From Dasysyrphus tricinctus (Eukaryota; Arthropoda; Insecta; Diptera; Syrphidae), in NCBI GenBank assembly GCA_963921185.1, contig OY992530.1:134220905-134284904 (forward strand): DNA of 64,000 bases. The letters are read 5' to 3'. The position numbers and the translations under genes were made by a program. Shown piece by piece: positions 11,333 to 23,550 of the stretch (positions are counted from its first letter, which is position 1; the number at the start of each line of letters is the position of its first letter). Below the pieces are notes generated by a model. It saw only the letters and a program-made list of their open reading frames with translations. It was not told the origin of the DNA and made no database searches.

Positions 11333-12690
11333 ATTGACTTTAAAGAAGGCCTTCAACAACGTTGAAAATAGAGCAATACGACAAGTCCTTAACTCTGTAG
11401 GCATTGATCCGATGCTGTCAAACTTGATGGACTCCATGCTTCAAACTAGAATTGTTAATGTTTCTGCATTGGGGTGAGAGCAAGCTAAAAGTTAGGACGT
11501 GTTGAGGTATGCCACAGAGAGGAGTCTTATCTCGCCTGCTCTGCCTCCTTTTCGTAAGCCAGTTTTTTGTTAAATGAGGGCAAAGTAATAATGGCATCAG
11601 GAAAATTTGTTCCCACTCCGTGCGAGCTCCTAAAAACAGCCTTTAACTAGCTCAGTAATTGCGCCAGTAGCTGTGGACTTAAACAAAAAATTCTTCCAAA
11701 TAAAACTCCCCCCACCATAAATGGGACTCCTCTCCATATAACTGGTATGGCCAAATATCTTGGTTTAGTTTTCGATCTTAAACTTTATTGGAAAGAGAAC
11801 ACTAAAGAAATATAAAAAAAAGCTGCAATAGCCTTCTACACATTCAGTAGATTTTTTGGCAAAAGATGGGGACCCAGCCCCAAAACCATTCATTGGATGT
11901 ACACATCCATTGTAAGGCCCATCCTGACGTTTGTGTGTTTGCTTTGGTGGCCAGCCTTGGAGACAAAGATTCTGAGACTGGCATGTATAGACCCAACTAG
12001 TTCCATAAGAACCACGTCAGCCGCAGACCTAGAAACTTTCCTCACTTGCCCCAATCGATATGTTCAAGAAGGATTTGGCGACCAAAAGTGCTATATACAA
12101 CTTAAGGAGCGTAAAAATTGGAAAAAGAGTCGCTATTGGTCACAGAACTATTATCACTGACATAGACATTTAAACGGACTATAATTCACCGTTCAGACAG
12201 ACTCCACGAGCTGTTGCGACACCAAATTCATTTTTATATTTTAACCCAGTTGCACTAACAGGGAAAATCATGTATCGGTCTTCACTGACTGGGGTAGGGT
12301 CAGGCATCTTTTCAGACAATCCACCCATAGGTAAATAGATCATTGAAGCTAACTTGCTTGCAGTTTGCGAGGCTGCAAACTACCTTTCAACATGTGAACT
12401 GCCGAACAAAATATTGATATCTTCATAGATAGTTAGGTGGCAATCAGAGGCATTTCGTCAATTTCCACGAAGTCAAAACTGGTTGATCACTGCCGTAGTG
12501 AATTGAGATTGCTTGGCGACACGAATTCAATTACCTTCGATGATGGGTCCCGGCTCACCATGGCATTTATGGTAATGAAATGGCTGCTGAGCTGGCCAAA
12601 AACGGTTCATAACTCAGAAGTTCGGAAAATCACTAGAGAAAAAAGCTACTATTTTACCTTATTGGCAAAGGAAGCCGAAAAATAGCTAAA
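11333..12690 (+). pseudogene. R1/LOA-like LINE remnant (RT palm, thumb, RNase H)
   Basis: Plus-strand reading frames, broken by many shifts and stops, spell the 3' half of an R1/LOA-type ORF2. The RT part includes KAFNNVENRAIRQVLNSVGI and a GMPQRGVLS box (normally PQGGVLSP). The thumb reads KYLGLVFDLKLYWKENTKE and WMYTSIVRPILTFVCLLWWP. After that come DMFKKDLATKSAIYNLRS and an RNase H piece (VFTDWGRV, VAIRGISSISTKSKLVDHC, GNEMAAELAKNGS). The YADD region is deleted. It resembles the truncated LINE at 6923-7950 in its RNase H and may be the same family. Confidence 0.75.
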
Positions 12691-12799
12691 TAACAGTGGA
12701 GGGAAATTGATCATCATCGTGTTCTATAACCGTGGACCTGATGATTCCATTCAAAGGACTGCTTTGCAAATTCATCGTTTGGTTTTCTCAGTGTTACCA

Positions 12800-13945
12800 A
12801 TTCATATGCCATTTACGCTTTCTAATGTCGACGTCCAGCCGCTCTTGACTTGCCCTTCCCTACAGTTCCTCGTTGATATAATTTGTGGCCAGCGAATCTG
12901 TAGAATGTGGCAGAGACAATGATTCACAACAGCTTGCGATTTCCTCAAAATGGTAGACGTGACTTTCCAGGATTTGCAAGCATATAACAGCACGGATTTG
13001 ACATTGGATTCGAAGAATCTCAACTTAGTGCATAAGAAGATTTGACTGAATTTCCAAATTGGGGACAGAGTACCAAAGGCAGCACGAGCCTTATTAATTC
13101 TACTTTTTACGTCCAAGTCCGTACCTGCATTTGCAGAAACAATACTTGCAAGGTAGTTAATCTGTTCGACTTCTTCCACTGGCGTCTCCTGTAGAGTTTT
13201 TTTTGCTGTTTATTCTTAGACCACTCGACTCTCGCTTCACTTGCAATGTTTGACACATCCCACATATGCCATCGGCATATTCTAAACGATTGAGCTTTTC
13301 AAGCTGAACTCCTTGTCGCTCAGCTGTACCAACACTGGCCGTCATTACCACGTCCATCGCCAGCTGGAAGAGAATTGGCAGTAGAACATTTCCTGACTCA
13401 CTCCCTGTTGCACTACGAAGGAGTTGGATAGCTGCCCATTGTGTAAAACAAAACACCTTGCGTTGTTGTAGGACTCCCTAATAATGGCAACAATTTTTGG
13501 AGGAATTCCTCCACCAAGCAACCATCTCCATATACATTCTCGGCTAACTCCATCGAGGGCTAATTCGATCGAGGGTTCAAGGACGATACGCAGGGTGTTG
13601 AAATGGTCGACACACGATTCACCACATCGGAAGCCAGCTTGATGCCTCTTGAGTGTAGACTCGATTCTATATTTTATGTGCTCGAGAATGGTGGTTGCCA
13701 TAAACGGTGATGGTGATGTCCCGCAAATTATTGCAATTCTTAAGGTAACCTTTCTTTAGCAGCCTAACCATCACCCCATCCTTCCAGTCCTTGGGATAAA
13801 TGTTGTTTTTGAGGAGATTTATTGAACTAAGGATTTTCCGATTCTGAAGGGGGTTCGATGTTAATACCCCTATACGATCTGCGCATCTCGTTAAGTTGAG
13901 GCACTTCATCACTCTGCTCAACGGATTCCTCATTTAGCAGGCGGC
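12800..13945 (-). pseudogene. LINE reverse transcriptase remnant, distinct family
   Basis: Minus-strand frames give a fragmented RT: YPKDWKDGVMVRLLKKGYLK, then RHQAGFRCGESCVDHFNTLR and a GVSQ- box. Next is LEYADGICG, a catalytic box with only one of two Asp left in the usual YADDI. After it come VEQINYLASIVSANAGTDLD, VKSRINKARAAFGTLSPIWK and NVKSVLLYACKSWKV. This TDLDVKSRINKARAAF signature belongs to a LINE family unlike the neighbouring copies. It lies tail to tail with the remnant ending at about 12690. Endonuclease and 3' end are not visible. Confidence 0.75.
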
Positions 13946-15879
13946 CAAAAAGTGGTCCTTCTATTTGCGAAGCTGATCGTCAATTGATACCAAAAGTGTG
14001 CCATCCACATCTATTACAGTATTATTGGTGTTGCTTTTTCCCAATAACATCTTTGGATATTTGGTACAAATCTCGGAAATCTCAGATTTCAGAAAGATAA
14101 TTAAATTTCCCTTAAAAATAATTATTCAAAAAACGGTTTGGATAAAAATCGACCGAGAAACAGTCGCTCAAACTAGGTCGATTTTAAGTTTTTAAAGCCT
14201 TATAAATACATTTTTTGCTATTTTGAGCGATTTGTTAGATTTTACGCTCCAACTGGGTGTATTAGTAAGTCATTACCAGCTAAGTCAAAAATAAAAGTCA
14301 AATTTAAAAATTTTTCAGTTTTAGAGTTGCCATCTTAATTTTTCAAAACTTAAAATATTTGCCAAAATCAACACACTCGCTCTTACACAGCCTACGGACG
14401 ACGGTATGAAGGAACCCACTTTGTTAGACCTTCCAATCCTCGAAACGTTAAATTTTAATAAACCTTGAAATTTTTTGTTCACTCGAAACCGAAACCTGCC
14501 CTATTGAGCAAGTTATAATCTTCAATCGTAGTATTACGGCTGTTTTGAGAAAATTTTTTTATATTTCACTGCCATTAAGTACCGATTCTGGATTAAAATT
14601 AAGAGAAATTCGATTTCTCCACAGCACTGTATTAACCAAGACCTTAACTGAAAGTAGAGATGATGACGTCGAAAGTGCTTCATCTATAGGTTAGAGAATC
14701 GGGAGTGGGCGAAGAATGTGAGCTTTTTTTTTATTGCTTGCTCCCATCGCAACCCTCGGGTGTAGCCTGGCGTGGTGCATTGTGTGGAATTCAAGTGTAA
14801 AACGTTTGCGATTACAAATAAATTATCTCTAATGGTATCTTTTTTTTTATTTTCAACTGAAGGGTCCTATTACTATATATGTACGAGTACCTATATCCAA
14901 CCAAACAGTGGTGCGTGTGGTCGCACCAGTTTAGAGAATCGACAAGAAAAGTGCTCTAAGGACTCCGTGACACTGAAAAACGGAAATAATGGCCAGCAAG
15001 AGTGCCGAAGCAGCCATGGCCACCAGGGCCACCACAGCCGGCGCGAGAGCTCAATGCGAAAGGAAAAATTAAAGAAAATTTAATGTTTATGTCCCCGAAT
15101 GGCACTTGCTTGCCGTTACCGTTTTTATCTCCCTCTGGAAAATAAGATATTGCTGACGGTTGTCTTAAGAGCACAATTTTATTTGAATAAAGTTTTTTTA
15201 CAAAAGATTTGTTGGGAATTCAAAAATGTGCTGGGGATGAGTTTATTTTTTATTGTTTTTGTTGGTGATGGTGGGGGTGGTGGTGTGTAATGCAATCTTA
15301 ATGATGGGGTGGTCTTTCTTTTGTCATTTTGTGTCAAAAGAGTAAGATTAACTCTGATTTCTTTATATTTCTTAGCATCCAAATCCGAAATGATTACTGA
15401 AAGTTTTGACTTTAGGGAATAAGCTTAGATAGCGAAATTATATAATTTTTGAAATCTGTTTTTACGGTTGAAAATTAAGAAAATAATTAAAAATTAATTT
15501 CAGTAAAATACTTTGGAACGCTATTTTATTTTAAATTTGTTGATTAGTAAAACTTTAATAATTGTCACTGGGGATATTGTCTAAATACTGAAATATGTTC
15601 AATATCACGGGAGTGCTTCAGCGAAAGATCTTCTATTGGAAAAGACCAACCTGGGGGGAATGAGTACTAAGGCTAAGATAGGACCACAGTTTTTATCTAT
15701 GAATAAATTAATCACAACTTTACACATTTCTTATGGCAGTGATTTTTGAGCAGAAATATATCATTGAGATAAACCTTTTGAAGGCTTGCGCAACCAAAGG
15801 AGATTTAGGAGTCTTGCGATCTAAAAAAAAACCAATCATCTGACTGCTGATGGCCATAAAACCAGAACGCATGCTCTTC
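13946..15879. other. No recognised gene; includes a small GC-rich island
   Basis: Mostly AT-rich. Around 14900-15060 the base composition rises. An ATG at 14989 with A at -3 and G at +4 opens 27 codons rich in Ala, Ser and Thr, ending at 15072. It has no family resemblance I can name and no splice donor close to its end. A GGTGGTGG-type run lies near 15265-15288. Confidence 0.35.
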
Positions 15880-16440
15880 GAAACAGATAAGGTAACCTAG
15901 TCATCGAGACACTGGGAAAAGTAGATGTATTCAAGCTGAGCTGCAGCTGCCAAATGGGCATCAGGTGGAGTGGGAAATAGGACAAAAAGCGAACTCAACT
16001 GCAGCCAAGGAAGACCCAGTTCCACCACCCTGTAAAGAAGAGGTAAACCTAGCAGTAAAGAAGCTTTAGAACAACAAGGTCACAGAATTTGATATTTTAC
16101 CAGTAGAGCCCTTGAAGCTCGAAGGGGGTGTGTTGAAATATTGCATGCATGATGCACGCATCAACTTAATTTTGATTGAAAGAAGCATGCCCGATGACTG
16201 CTCTATCAGCTCCATATGTTTCATCTACAAAAAGTCGATCCTTTATTCTGCAAGAACTATCAAGGCATATCCCTGATTAACTACGCATACAAGATTCTAC
16301 CCAAAGTACTGTGTGAACGTCTTAAGTCGTTCTGCCACACTATAATTGGCATGTATCAGTGTGGTTTTCGGTCAGGCAGATCGATCATAGACCAAATATT
16401 CACTCTCAGGCAAATCTTCGAAAAGACCAATTAAATTCAA
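15880..16440 (+). pseudogene. LINE fragment: linker and RT N-terminal blocks
   Basis: This is a degenerate piece of the craniofacial-development-protein-2-like LINE type. An EVNLAVKKL block matches the start of the RT (normally EVKIAI..L.NNKAAG). The open frame 16216-16434 reads CKNYQGISLINYAYKILPKV, LCERLKSF, then QCGFRSGRSIIDQIFTLRQI. The fragment ends just before the expected DFKAAYDS block. Stops and frameshifts interrupt the upstream part. Copy B of a related family begins about 210 bp further on. Confidence 0.7.
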
Positions 16441-16654
16441 GTCAAGGCATTATGATAGCAATTATCATCTACTGCTACTACGTCACTACGACATATTTGG
16501 AGCTCGGGTCTTTAAGGAGTGGTTAATCCAGCTCCCCACCCTTGGAGTCATATTGAAGGGTCTGATCCTCTAGGTTGGGGTTCGTGCCGTAAGAGTGACT
16601 TCCCAGCCATATCAAGCAATTTAAGTTTATTAAGTAGTTAAACGAAATAAGGAC

Positions 16655-19255
16655 AACGAACTTCGGATCGGCTCGTAGAATGTTCTGTCTCTATAGACCA
16701 CGTGCAGCCGAACATTAAGCGGAGGCCATAGACTGCTACAAAGCAGACATCACCGCCATCCAAGAAGTGCGATGGGATGGGCCGGGCAGAAAAAAATCTG
16801 AAAGCTACCGACCACATAGACAGCGTCTTTTTGACGACAATTCGCATCAAGACTAAATTTCCCACCATTAGTCTCATACGCGCGCATGCCCCCAAAGAGA
16901 AGAATGATGACGACACCAAGGATAAGTTCTACGAGCTCCTGGACAAGACATATGAGCAATGCCCTAGCTATGGCATTAAAATTTTCTGGGGTGATTTTAA
17001 TGCCAAGATAGGAAAAGAAGACATCTTTGGTGGTGCAATCGGAAGATATAGCTTGCATGATACCACCTCTCCGATAACGGACTCAGGTTAATCGACTTTG
17101 CTCTGGGGCGAAACGTTGTGGTACCTAGTACACAGTAACAGCATCTTAATTTACACAAGGGGACATGGTGAATTCCCGGTCAATCAACCACCAATCAGAT
17201 TGACCACATTGTGATTGAATCAGGGCACTTCTCCCGTATCAAGGATAGCCAAGCGTTCCGAGGAGCTAACTCGAACAATTACCTCGTTGTGGCCAAAGTA
17301 ATGCTACGGATATCTAATCCAAAGCCAAAATAGGGAAATACTGTGAGGAAGTTCGACGTCAGACGGCTACAGTTGCAAATAATCGCCAGGTCCTTTTCCG
17401 ATCGAGTCTTTCCCGCTCTCCTATATAGTCCTACGCCGCCAACTGCAAGTGTCGAGAACCATTGGAAGAATTGCCAGGAAGCCATCAAAGTTGCCACCTC
17501 TGACATCCTGGGCCTCGCACAACCACCACAGCGAGACCCCTGATTCCATGAAGAATGCTGGCAAGTAAATGCAGCCAAACAACAGGCATATCTATAAAGT
17601 GGTGCTGCATAAAAGGACCAGAATTGCTCGTCAGCTCTACGAGCAGAAGAGGAGAGAGGAATATAAGCTTTTCAGAAGGAATAAGAAAGAGCATGAGAAG
17701 GTCACGATCGAGGAAATAGAGGGTTGCCATTGCAGGAATGAAGTTCGGAAGTTTTACCAAAAAGTAAAAAGAACCTCCCAGGGTTACAAGGCCTGAACCG
17801 AAGCCTACAAGGATGATCAGGGCAACATCGTAGTAGAATCGTAGTCGGTGCTGAGGATATGGAAAAATCATTTCATCAAACTGTATAACGGCGATGACGA
17901 ATCAAATTCCGTTACCATGTAGATTGCACCGTTAAACTTGGACAACGTTGGCCAAAAATGCAGTTCACCTGATCTCGATGAATTGAAGATAGCTATATCT
18001 AAACTTAGGTCCAATAAAGCTGCTGTAGCTGATGGCTTATTCAAATTAGCTGGTGGTGAATTCTTTAGGAGTATGCACCAGCTCATCAGCAAAATATGGT
18101 CGGAGGGAACCATGTCCGATGAATGGAAACTCAGCTTTGTTTGTCAGATCCTCAAGAAAGGCGGTCCTTTAGACTGCACCAACAACAAAGGCATCAGTCT
18201 TCTTAATACCGCCTACAAGATCTTCTCTGCTGTACTTTGTGAACGCCTGAAGCCATTCATCAACAACCTGATAGGTCCATATATATGTGGCAGATCTAGG
18301 AAAAAATCCAAAATTTTCAAATCGATACCCACTACCTTTTCATCGATTTCAAGGCCGCGTATGAAAGCATCTAAAGAGACGAGCTGTATAGAGCAATGTA
18401 TAGTTTTGGCATCCCTCCCAAACTCGTCCATTTGTGCACGATGATGATGTAGAATGCGTGCTGCTCCATCAAGGTCGGCACAGACCTCACCGACACATTT
18501 GATGTTAAAAAAAGGCTTTAGGCAAGGCGAGGCGCTGTCATGCGACTTCTTCAACATCGTTCTTGAAAGTGAAGTGCAAAACTCTCACGTCGACGCTAGA
18601 GGCACAATCTTTCAAAAGAAGAACGACACTATAGGCAGCTATAATTTTCAGGTGGTCAGAAACTCTGTCTACCTAGGATCCGCTATTAACTAAGCGAACG
18701 ACACCAGTGCTGACATCAAACGAAGGATTACTCTTTCCAATCGCTGTTTCTTTGGGCTAAGAAGGCAATTTAGAAGCAAAACCCTCTCTGGAGCAACTAA
18801 ACTGTCGCTGTATAATACGCTTATCATCCCGGTCCTGATGTATGGTGCAGAGGCATAGACACTGTTAACGGTGGATTAGAACGCGTTAGGCTGTTTTGAG
18901 AGGAAAATTCTCCGGGTGATTTTGATCCCGTCTGCATAGATGTGGAATGGAAAAGTATATAGAACAGTGAATTTTGTAAGCTACACGTTTAAGGCCAGCG
19001 ACTGAGATGGCTAGGTCACCTAGAGCGAATGGACATCAATGCTCTGGCCCGGAAAGTCTTTAAATCCAACCCCGTGGGACAGCGCAGTAGAGGTGGACAG
19101 TGTAAAAGGTGGCGCACGCAAGTGGAAGAGGACTTTAACCCACTTGGGTTGTGAAACTGGAGACAGCTAGCTAGAAACCAAGACGACTGGAAGAAACTTG
19201 TTGGTTGAGGCCCTGGTCCACCCCGGATTGTAGCTCCAGCATAAGTAGTAAGTAA
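16655..19255 (+). pseudogene. LINE copy B, nearly complete ORF2 remnant to the 3' tail
   Basis: This is the longest copy of the craniofacial-development-protein-2-like LINE here. In order: endonuclease start (LRIGSWNVLSLYRP, ITAIQEVRWDGPGR), an internal deletion, LIRAHAPKEKNDDDTKDKFY, GDFNAKIGKEDIFG, TTNQIDHIVIE, linker (YEQKRREEYKLFRRNKK), and RT (DELKIAISKLRSNKAAVADG, SLLNTAYKIFSAVLCERLKP). The QYGFRPG block is lost, then come FIDFKAAYES and KKGFRQGEALSCDFFNIVLE. A deletion between RGTIFQK and the next block removes the YADD box entirely. The C-terminus reads RWLGHLERMDINALARKVF and NWRQLARNQDDWKKLVG. The 3' end is a TAAG-rich tail (about 19240-19258). Stops and frameshifts are numerous. 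Confidence 0.85.
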
Positions 19256-20165
19256 GTGAGTATGCACTCATCATCAGGAGCTTTATATGGGAATGACTAA
19301 ACGTGGGTTCCCGGAAAAACTGATTCATGGTGTGTCGCGTGATAGTGGGAAATTCACAATGCAATGTGTAACCAGGGAAAAGCTCTTCCGAACTATTCCA
19401 AACATGCCCAGGCAGATGCGCGCAGTCATATGATTTCTTCAATCTCGTTCTGGATCAAATAGTGTTGAGGGCAGGCGCTTACACCGAAGGAAATATTTTC
19501 AACAGGTATATCCAACTTCTAGGGTATGTCAATGATGTCAATTGAACGACAATTGATGAAGAGGTGACACTTATTGTTCTTCAAGTAAACGAAGACACGA
19601 TCAAATAAATGCTTTTCAAACAAAAAACGCCACTGTTGATACCAACAGCTTTGAATTATTTAACGAGTTCAACTTCCTGGAAGTAAACATTAATCCCTCG
19701 AACGACATCTTAGTGGAGGTCCGACGAAGAATTGCCCTAGCAAACCGGTGCTAATTCGGTTTGGCGCAACAAATGGGTTCAAAACTGCTCACACAAAAGA
19801 GGTAGTGCACGCTCTATAAAACCCTTATATAAGCGCGATAAGCAAAAAGGGAGAACTGATGCACTTTTGAAATAAGAATTCTTCTATGGATATTTTGGAC
19901 CTGCGGCGAGGAGGGTGAATGGGGAGAAGATACAACCACGAACTCTATGAGCTGTATCAAGATGTGGATGAAGTTCAGAAGATCAAAACACGTTGACTAC
20001 GTTGACTTCGCCAAATCATTTCAAGGGATAATAATGTTCCAGCCAAGAGAGTCTTTGAATCTCAGCCCCCAGGTTCAAGAGAACGATGAAGATCGAACCT
20101 CCTCCGGTTTAAGAACCAAGCCATGGCGGATGCCAGAAACATTGGTCTAGATGAAGCGGAGATAA
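19256..20165 (+). pseudogene. LINE remnant (RT C-terminal half), same type as 2213-4165
   Basis: It follows directly on the tail of copy B. Plus-strand pieces include a degenerate GFRQGD region, SYDFFNLVLDQIVLRAGAYT, LGYVNDVN where YADDID is expected (catalytic Asp lost), LEVNINPSNDILVEVRRRIA and RRYNHELYELYQDVDEVQKI. The last block closely resembles the C-terminus of the minus-strand remnant at 2213-4165, so the two are probably the same family. Stops and shifts throughout. Confidence 0.7.
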
Positions 20166-21995
20166 AAATGCACTAAAAAAAGAGTCATATTGCTCAAATT
20201 TACCTACAGTAGGTACATATATTTACTAAATCAACTCATGAAATAAGAAACTAACCACATTTTGTCCTCCACTTATTTTCAAAGCACTTCTTCTGGTTTT
20301 ATAATAATTCAAATGACTATAAATAGTGTTTCATTAAAATTTTCTTCAATTAAGGAAAAACCTTATTCAGCTTTTACAGATTGATTTATGAACTTCTGGT
20401 ATGGCCAAAGCCCAAAACCTACCTATATTTAACCTATTTATTTCGGTGTAAATAAAGGAACAATAATTTTTCATCGATCTAAAGAACATACTTACCTTTG
20501 GCTAAGATAATAGCGCGTACCTACTATAAGATAGGATATAGCGAAAGGAAGAAATAAATACAATTAGATTTATTCCAATAATTAATAGATAAACACAAAG
20601 ACACAATCGATTAACAGTACTTAACAACCTTGATCTATGCCTAATGATACCATCAACTTCCAAGGATACAATCATTTGGAATTCAATTTGGGGCGAGAGT
20701 TCACTCCTCCTCCGCTGGGATTGGGCAATATTTTAATTGAACTCAAATCAACTACACAACCATCAGAGAGTAGTGAAATCGACATAGATCGACTTGGCAT
20801 TGCGAAAAACCGAGGAGAAGGAAAGAAAAATAGAACAAAAAAAAAATTACAGAAGTAGCAACGGACGAAAAAATGGTCGAACATCCTGATGAAACAAAAT
20901 CCAATATGGAGTCGATTGGGGAATCAGGCATAGTTATCTGTATACGAAGGTATCAACCGTTTATTGCTATATCCTCAATATATTTTATGGGATCAAAAGA
21001 TTAACGCCATAGATAGAAACATTCCTGCCCATACTCTGTTATAGGGGTAGGTCTATAGGTGTATACATGGTATACAACATAGGTATGATATTATGTTCGA
21101 CAGGGTAATTGTCAGAGAGTAAGCCTGCTACCTTTTCACAAAATTTATCTTGGGCTTGTTAATTTGATGGATGACGCTTCATTGCCCGCAAGCCAACCTA
21201 GAATTCACTCTGATGGGAACCCTTGAAACAGCTAACGTAATATCCTCTCTCTCTATCTCTCTCAGATGATAATGGTTTATTTATTAAATTTAAATCGCTT
21301 CAGGAAATCAATCGAAAGGTTTGGAAGTGTAACGATGACGGTGGACGATGGACGATGCGGACCTTTCCGTCTACATATTGTTGTTGCTATAAATAAGCTG
21401 GCTACTATTAATTTTGTTTATTCAAATTTATAATATTTACGGACATAAATTCGTAAAACAGCAAAGATTTTTGGATAAGGCCTCCAGATATAATAAATAT
21501 CCTTTCGAATCTAGAGGTATATGTAGCAATTTTAAACTGACTTCTCCCTCTAGAGCTTAACATGATTTATGAATTAGTCCTGTTTAAAGCTTGGAAGTAT
21601 TAATTCTGACGGGTTTCTACTCACTTCCAATTTAAAGTTGATTTGAATGAAATATAATCACAAATATGCGTTAGAGGCAGTATTTCGACGACCTTATTAA
21701 TTTTGCTAGATATTAAAACGGAGCTTAACTAATGATTGAGTGCAATCAAAGTTACAAGCAATTCAGGCTTGAAGTTGAATTTATTATTTTTTATAGAAAT
21801 ATTGACTGAATTTTCACAAACTCTTTGCAGAAATCAGGCTGGTAAGTGCTAGCATTTTAGCATTTTTAGCGTTGATAAATGCGATTTTACATAATGCAAA
21901 AAGAAAATAAATCACATGGCATATCAACTCGCACCAACGAGGTGTTAAATGTTTCTTTCAGTAAATTAATTGTATATCCTTCTCGGTGTGCAACA
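20166..21995. other. AT-rich DNA without recognised gene
   Basis: A CT-rich run lies near 21247-21267. The open frame at 20637-20858 (73 codons, plus) has no recognisable motif and ends in a poly-Lys run. Nothing else supported. Confidence 0.45.
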
Positions 21996-22002
21996 TTAGG
22001 TT

Positions 22003-22932
22003 CCCAGCGGGAAAAATTAAAAAATTCATTGAGGAAAAACCTGCTTTTTCCTTGAGGAATGGAAGCTGCACCTGCCACTTTTCAGCTTATTCCTTTGATG
22101 AATTTAACATGGGCGTGTCATTGGCGGGAAGCACATGCCACTTTTCCGATGAAAATTCACTAACGAATTCACTACTTCAATTGAAGTTGTTTATTCACCG
22201 ACCCAGGTGATGAAAAACATGGTGATTGCTTAATCTGTGAATTCACTACATACGGGTATTTAGCTTATTCATCAGTTCAATAATTTCGATGAAAAATCAA
22301 ATGAAAATTCAGTTATGAAATCACCTGGTTAGTGGTAGTTTCTTTTTCATCAATAAAATCCTCCCATTTGTATTGTTTACTAAATCCCATCGGTAATGCA
22401 CCCTTTATTTTAAAATGAAAACAAACCAAAAAGTTGTTTCCATTTCAAATCAAAAATTTTTGGCGTTTCGACAAACGCAATTTCTATTGACTTCAGTTCG
22501 TGTCACATTAACTTTTTTACAGAAAGTCACTGTGAACTGTATCCAACAAATTATAAACTACTTTGTGCATTACTATTCATCGTTGGAATCATCGATTACA
22601 ATTCAACATGAGTTTCACTCACATTTTTTTTTTTTTTTTTTTTTGTTCTCGCCATGAACACTTTACAAAGCAGATGAGTGGATTCAAACAATGAACTGAT
22701 GATCTTGTACATTACTTTTCCACAAATTTTTCATCACATACTTTTCCCTTTTAAATTCACCGAAGTTTCATAAACACAAAGCAGAAAGTGGAATCAAAGC
22801 TACGAACTGAGGAAACTTTGCATTACTCTTCACCTACTAAATCATTGCATGTCGTTTCTCTTATGATTTGTCAAGTGAATTCATTGATTATTTCAGCAAT
22901 AAATTTCATTAAGGACGATATTTCCCGCTGGG
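22003..22932. mobile_element. 930-bp non-autonomous TIR element with 7-bp target duplication
   Basis: The ends are inverted copies of CCCAGCGGGAAA (left 22003, right ending 22932). TTAGGTT stands directly before (21996-22002) and directly after (22933-22939), a 7-bp target duplication. The interior is AT-rich, has a long T run near 22625-22645 and repeated GAATTCACTA and GATGAAAAT words, and no transposase. The 7-bp duplication argues against Tc1 and piggyBac and would fit P-like or similar families; the superfamily is not settled. Confidence 0.8.
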
Positions 22933-23339
22933 TTAGGTTAGGCTGAAGTGGTTGCCAGTCGTAAAGACTTTCTCAACGCGACGAAATGGATCTAAGACAA
23001 AAGTCGGTTACTTTTGTATCATATTTTCCTCAAGACTCCCGATGCCGTGAGCAATCGGAATTCGGGTTTCTGTGGGCTCTTATGATTTTAAGTGACAATG
23101 ATGATCATATTGTTGGATCGATTACGTTTCGATGCCATTCTTGCTATCTGCGGAGCTTGGCGTAACGCAGTTGGTGTCGGGTGGAATGCGATCCAACTGA
23201 GTGAGTGTCTAATGCCCCGCCTCCTGTCGTTTGTGCTAGCTCACCCAACATCCGTCTTAATTTAAACCAATGAACATATCTGGGTTCATGGGTGGGTGTT
23301 GATCTTCATTGGAAACCGCATGCCGTGCTTCGAACAAAC
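22933..23339. other. GC-richer stretch after TTAGGTTAGG, unassigned
   Basis: It starts with TTAGGTTAGGCTGAAGTGG, a word reminiscent of the 3' end of the truncated LINE at 6923. It may be LINE 3' untranslated sequence on the minus strand, but no coding motif supports this. Confidence 0.35.
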
Positions 23340-23550
23340 TGCCTGGATCTTCACTGACTGGTATCATGCTTCTTTGTTCTCCTGTTGATTCCTCGAAATA
23401 ATGTCCATTCAGCAGTTGTTAGAAATGCTGCTTGAACACGTCTACAATTTTCTGTGCTTCGGTGACTATATATATATATGGCTTTCCTTCGCTGTTTCGA
23501 AGAGCTTGCGTGTCGATCCTATAACTAGCTAGTTGCTTGGCTGTTTTGTT

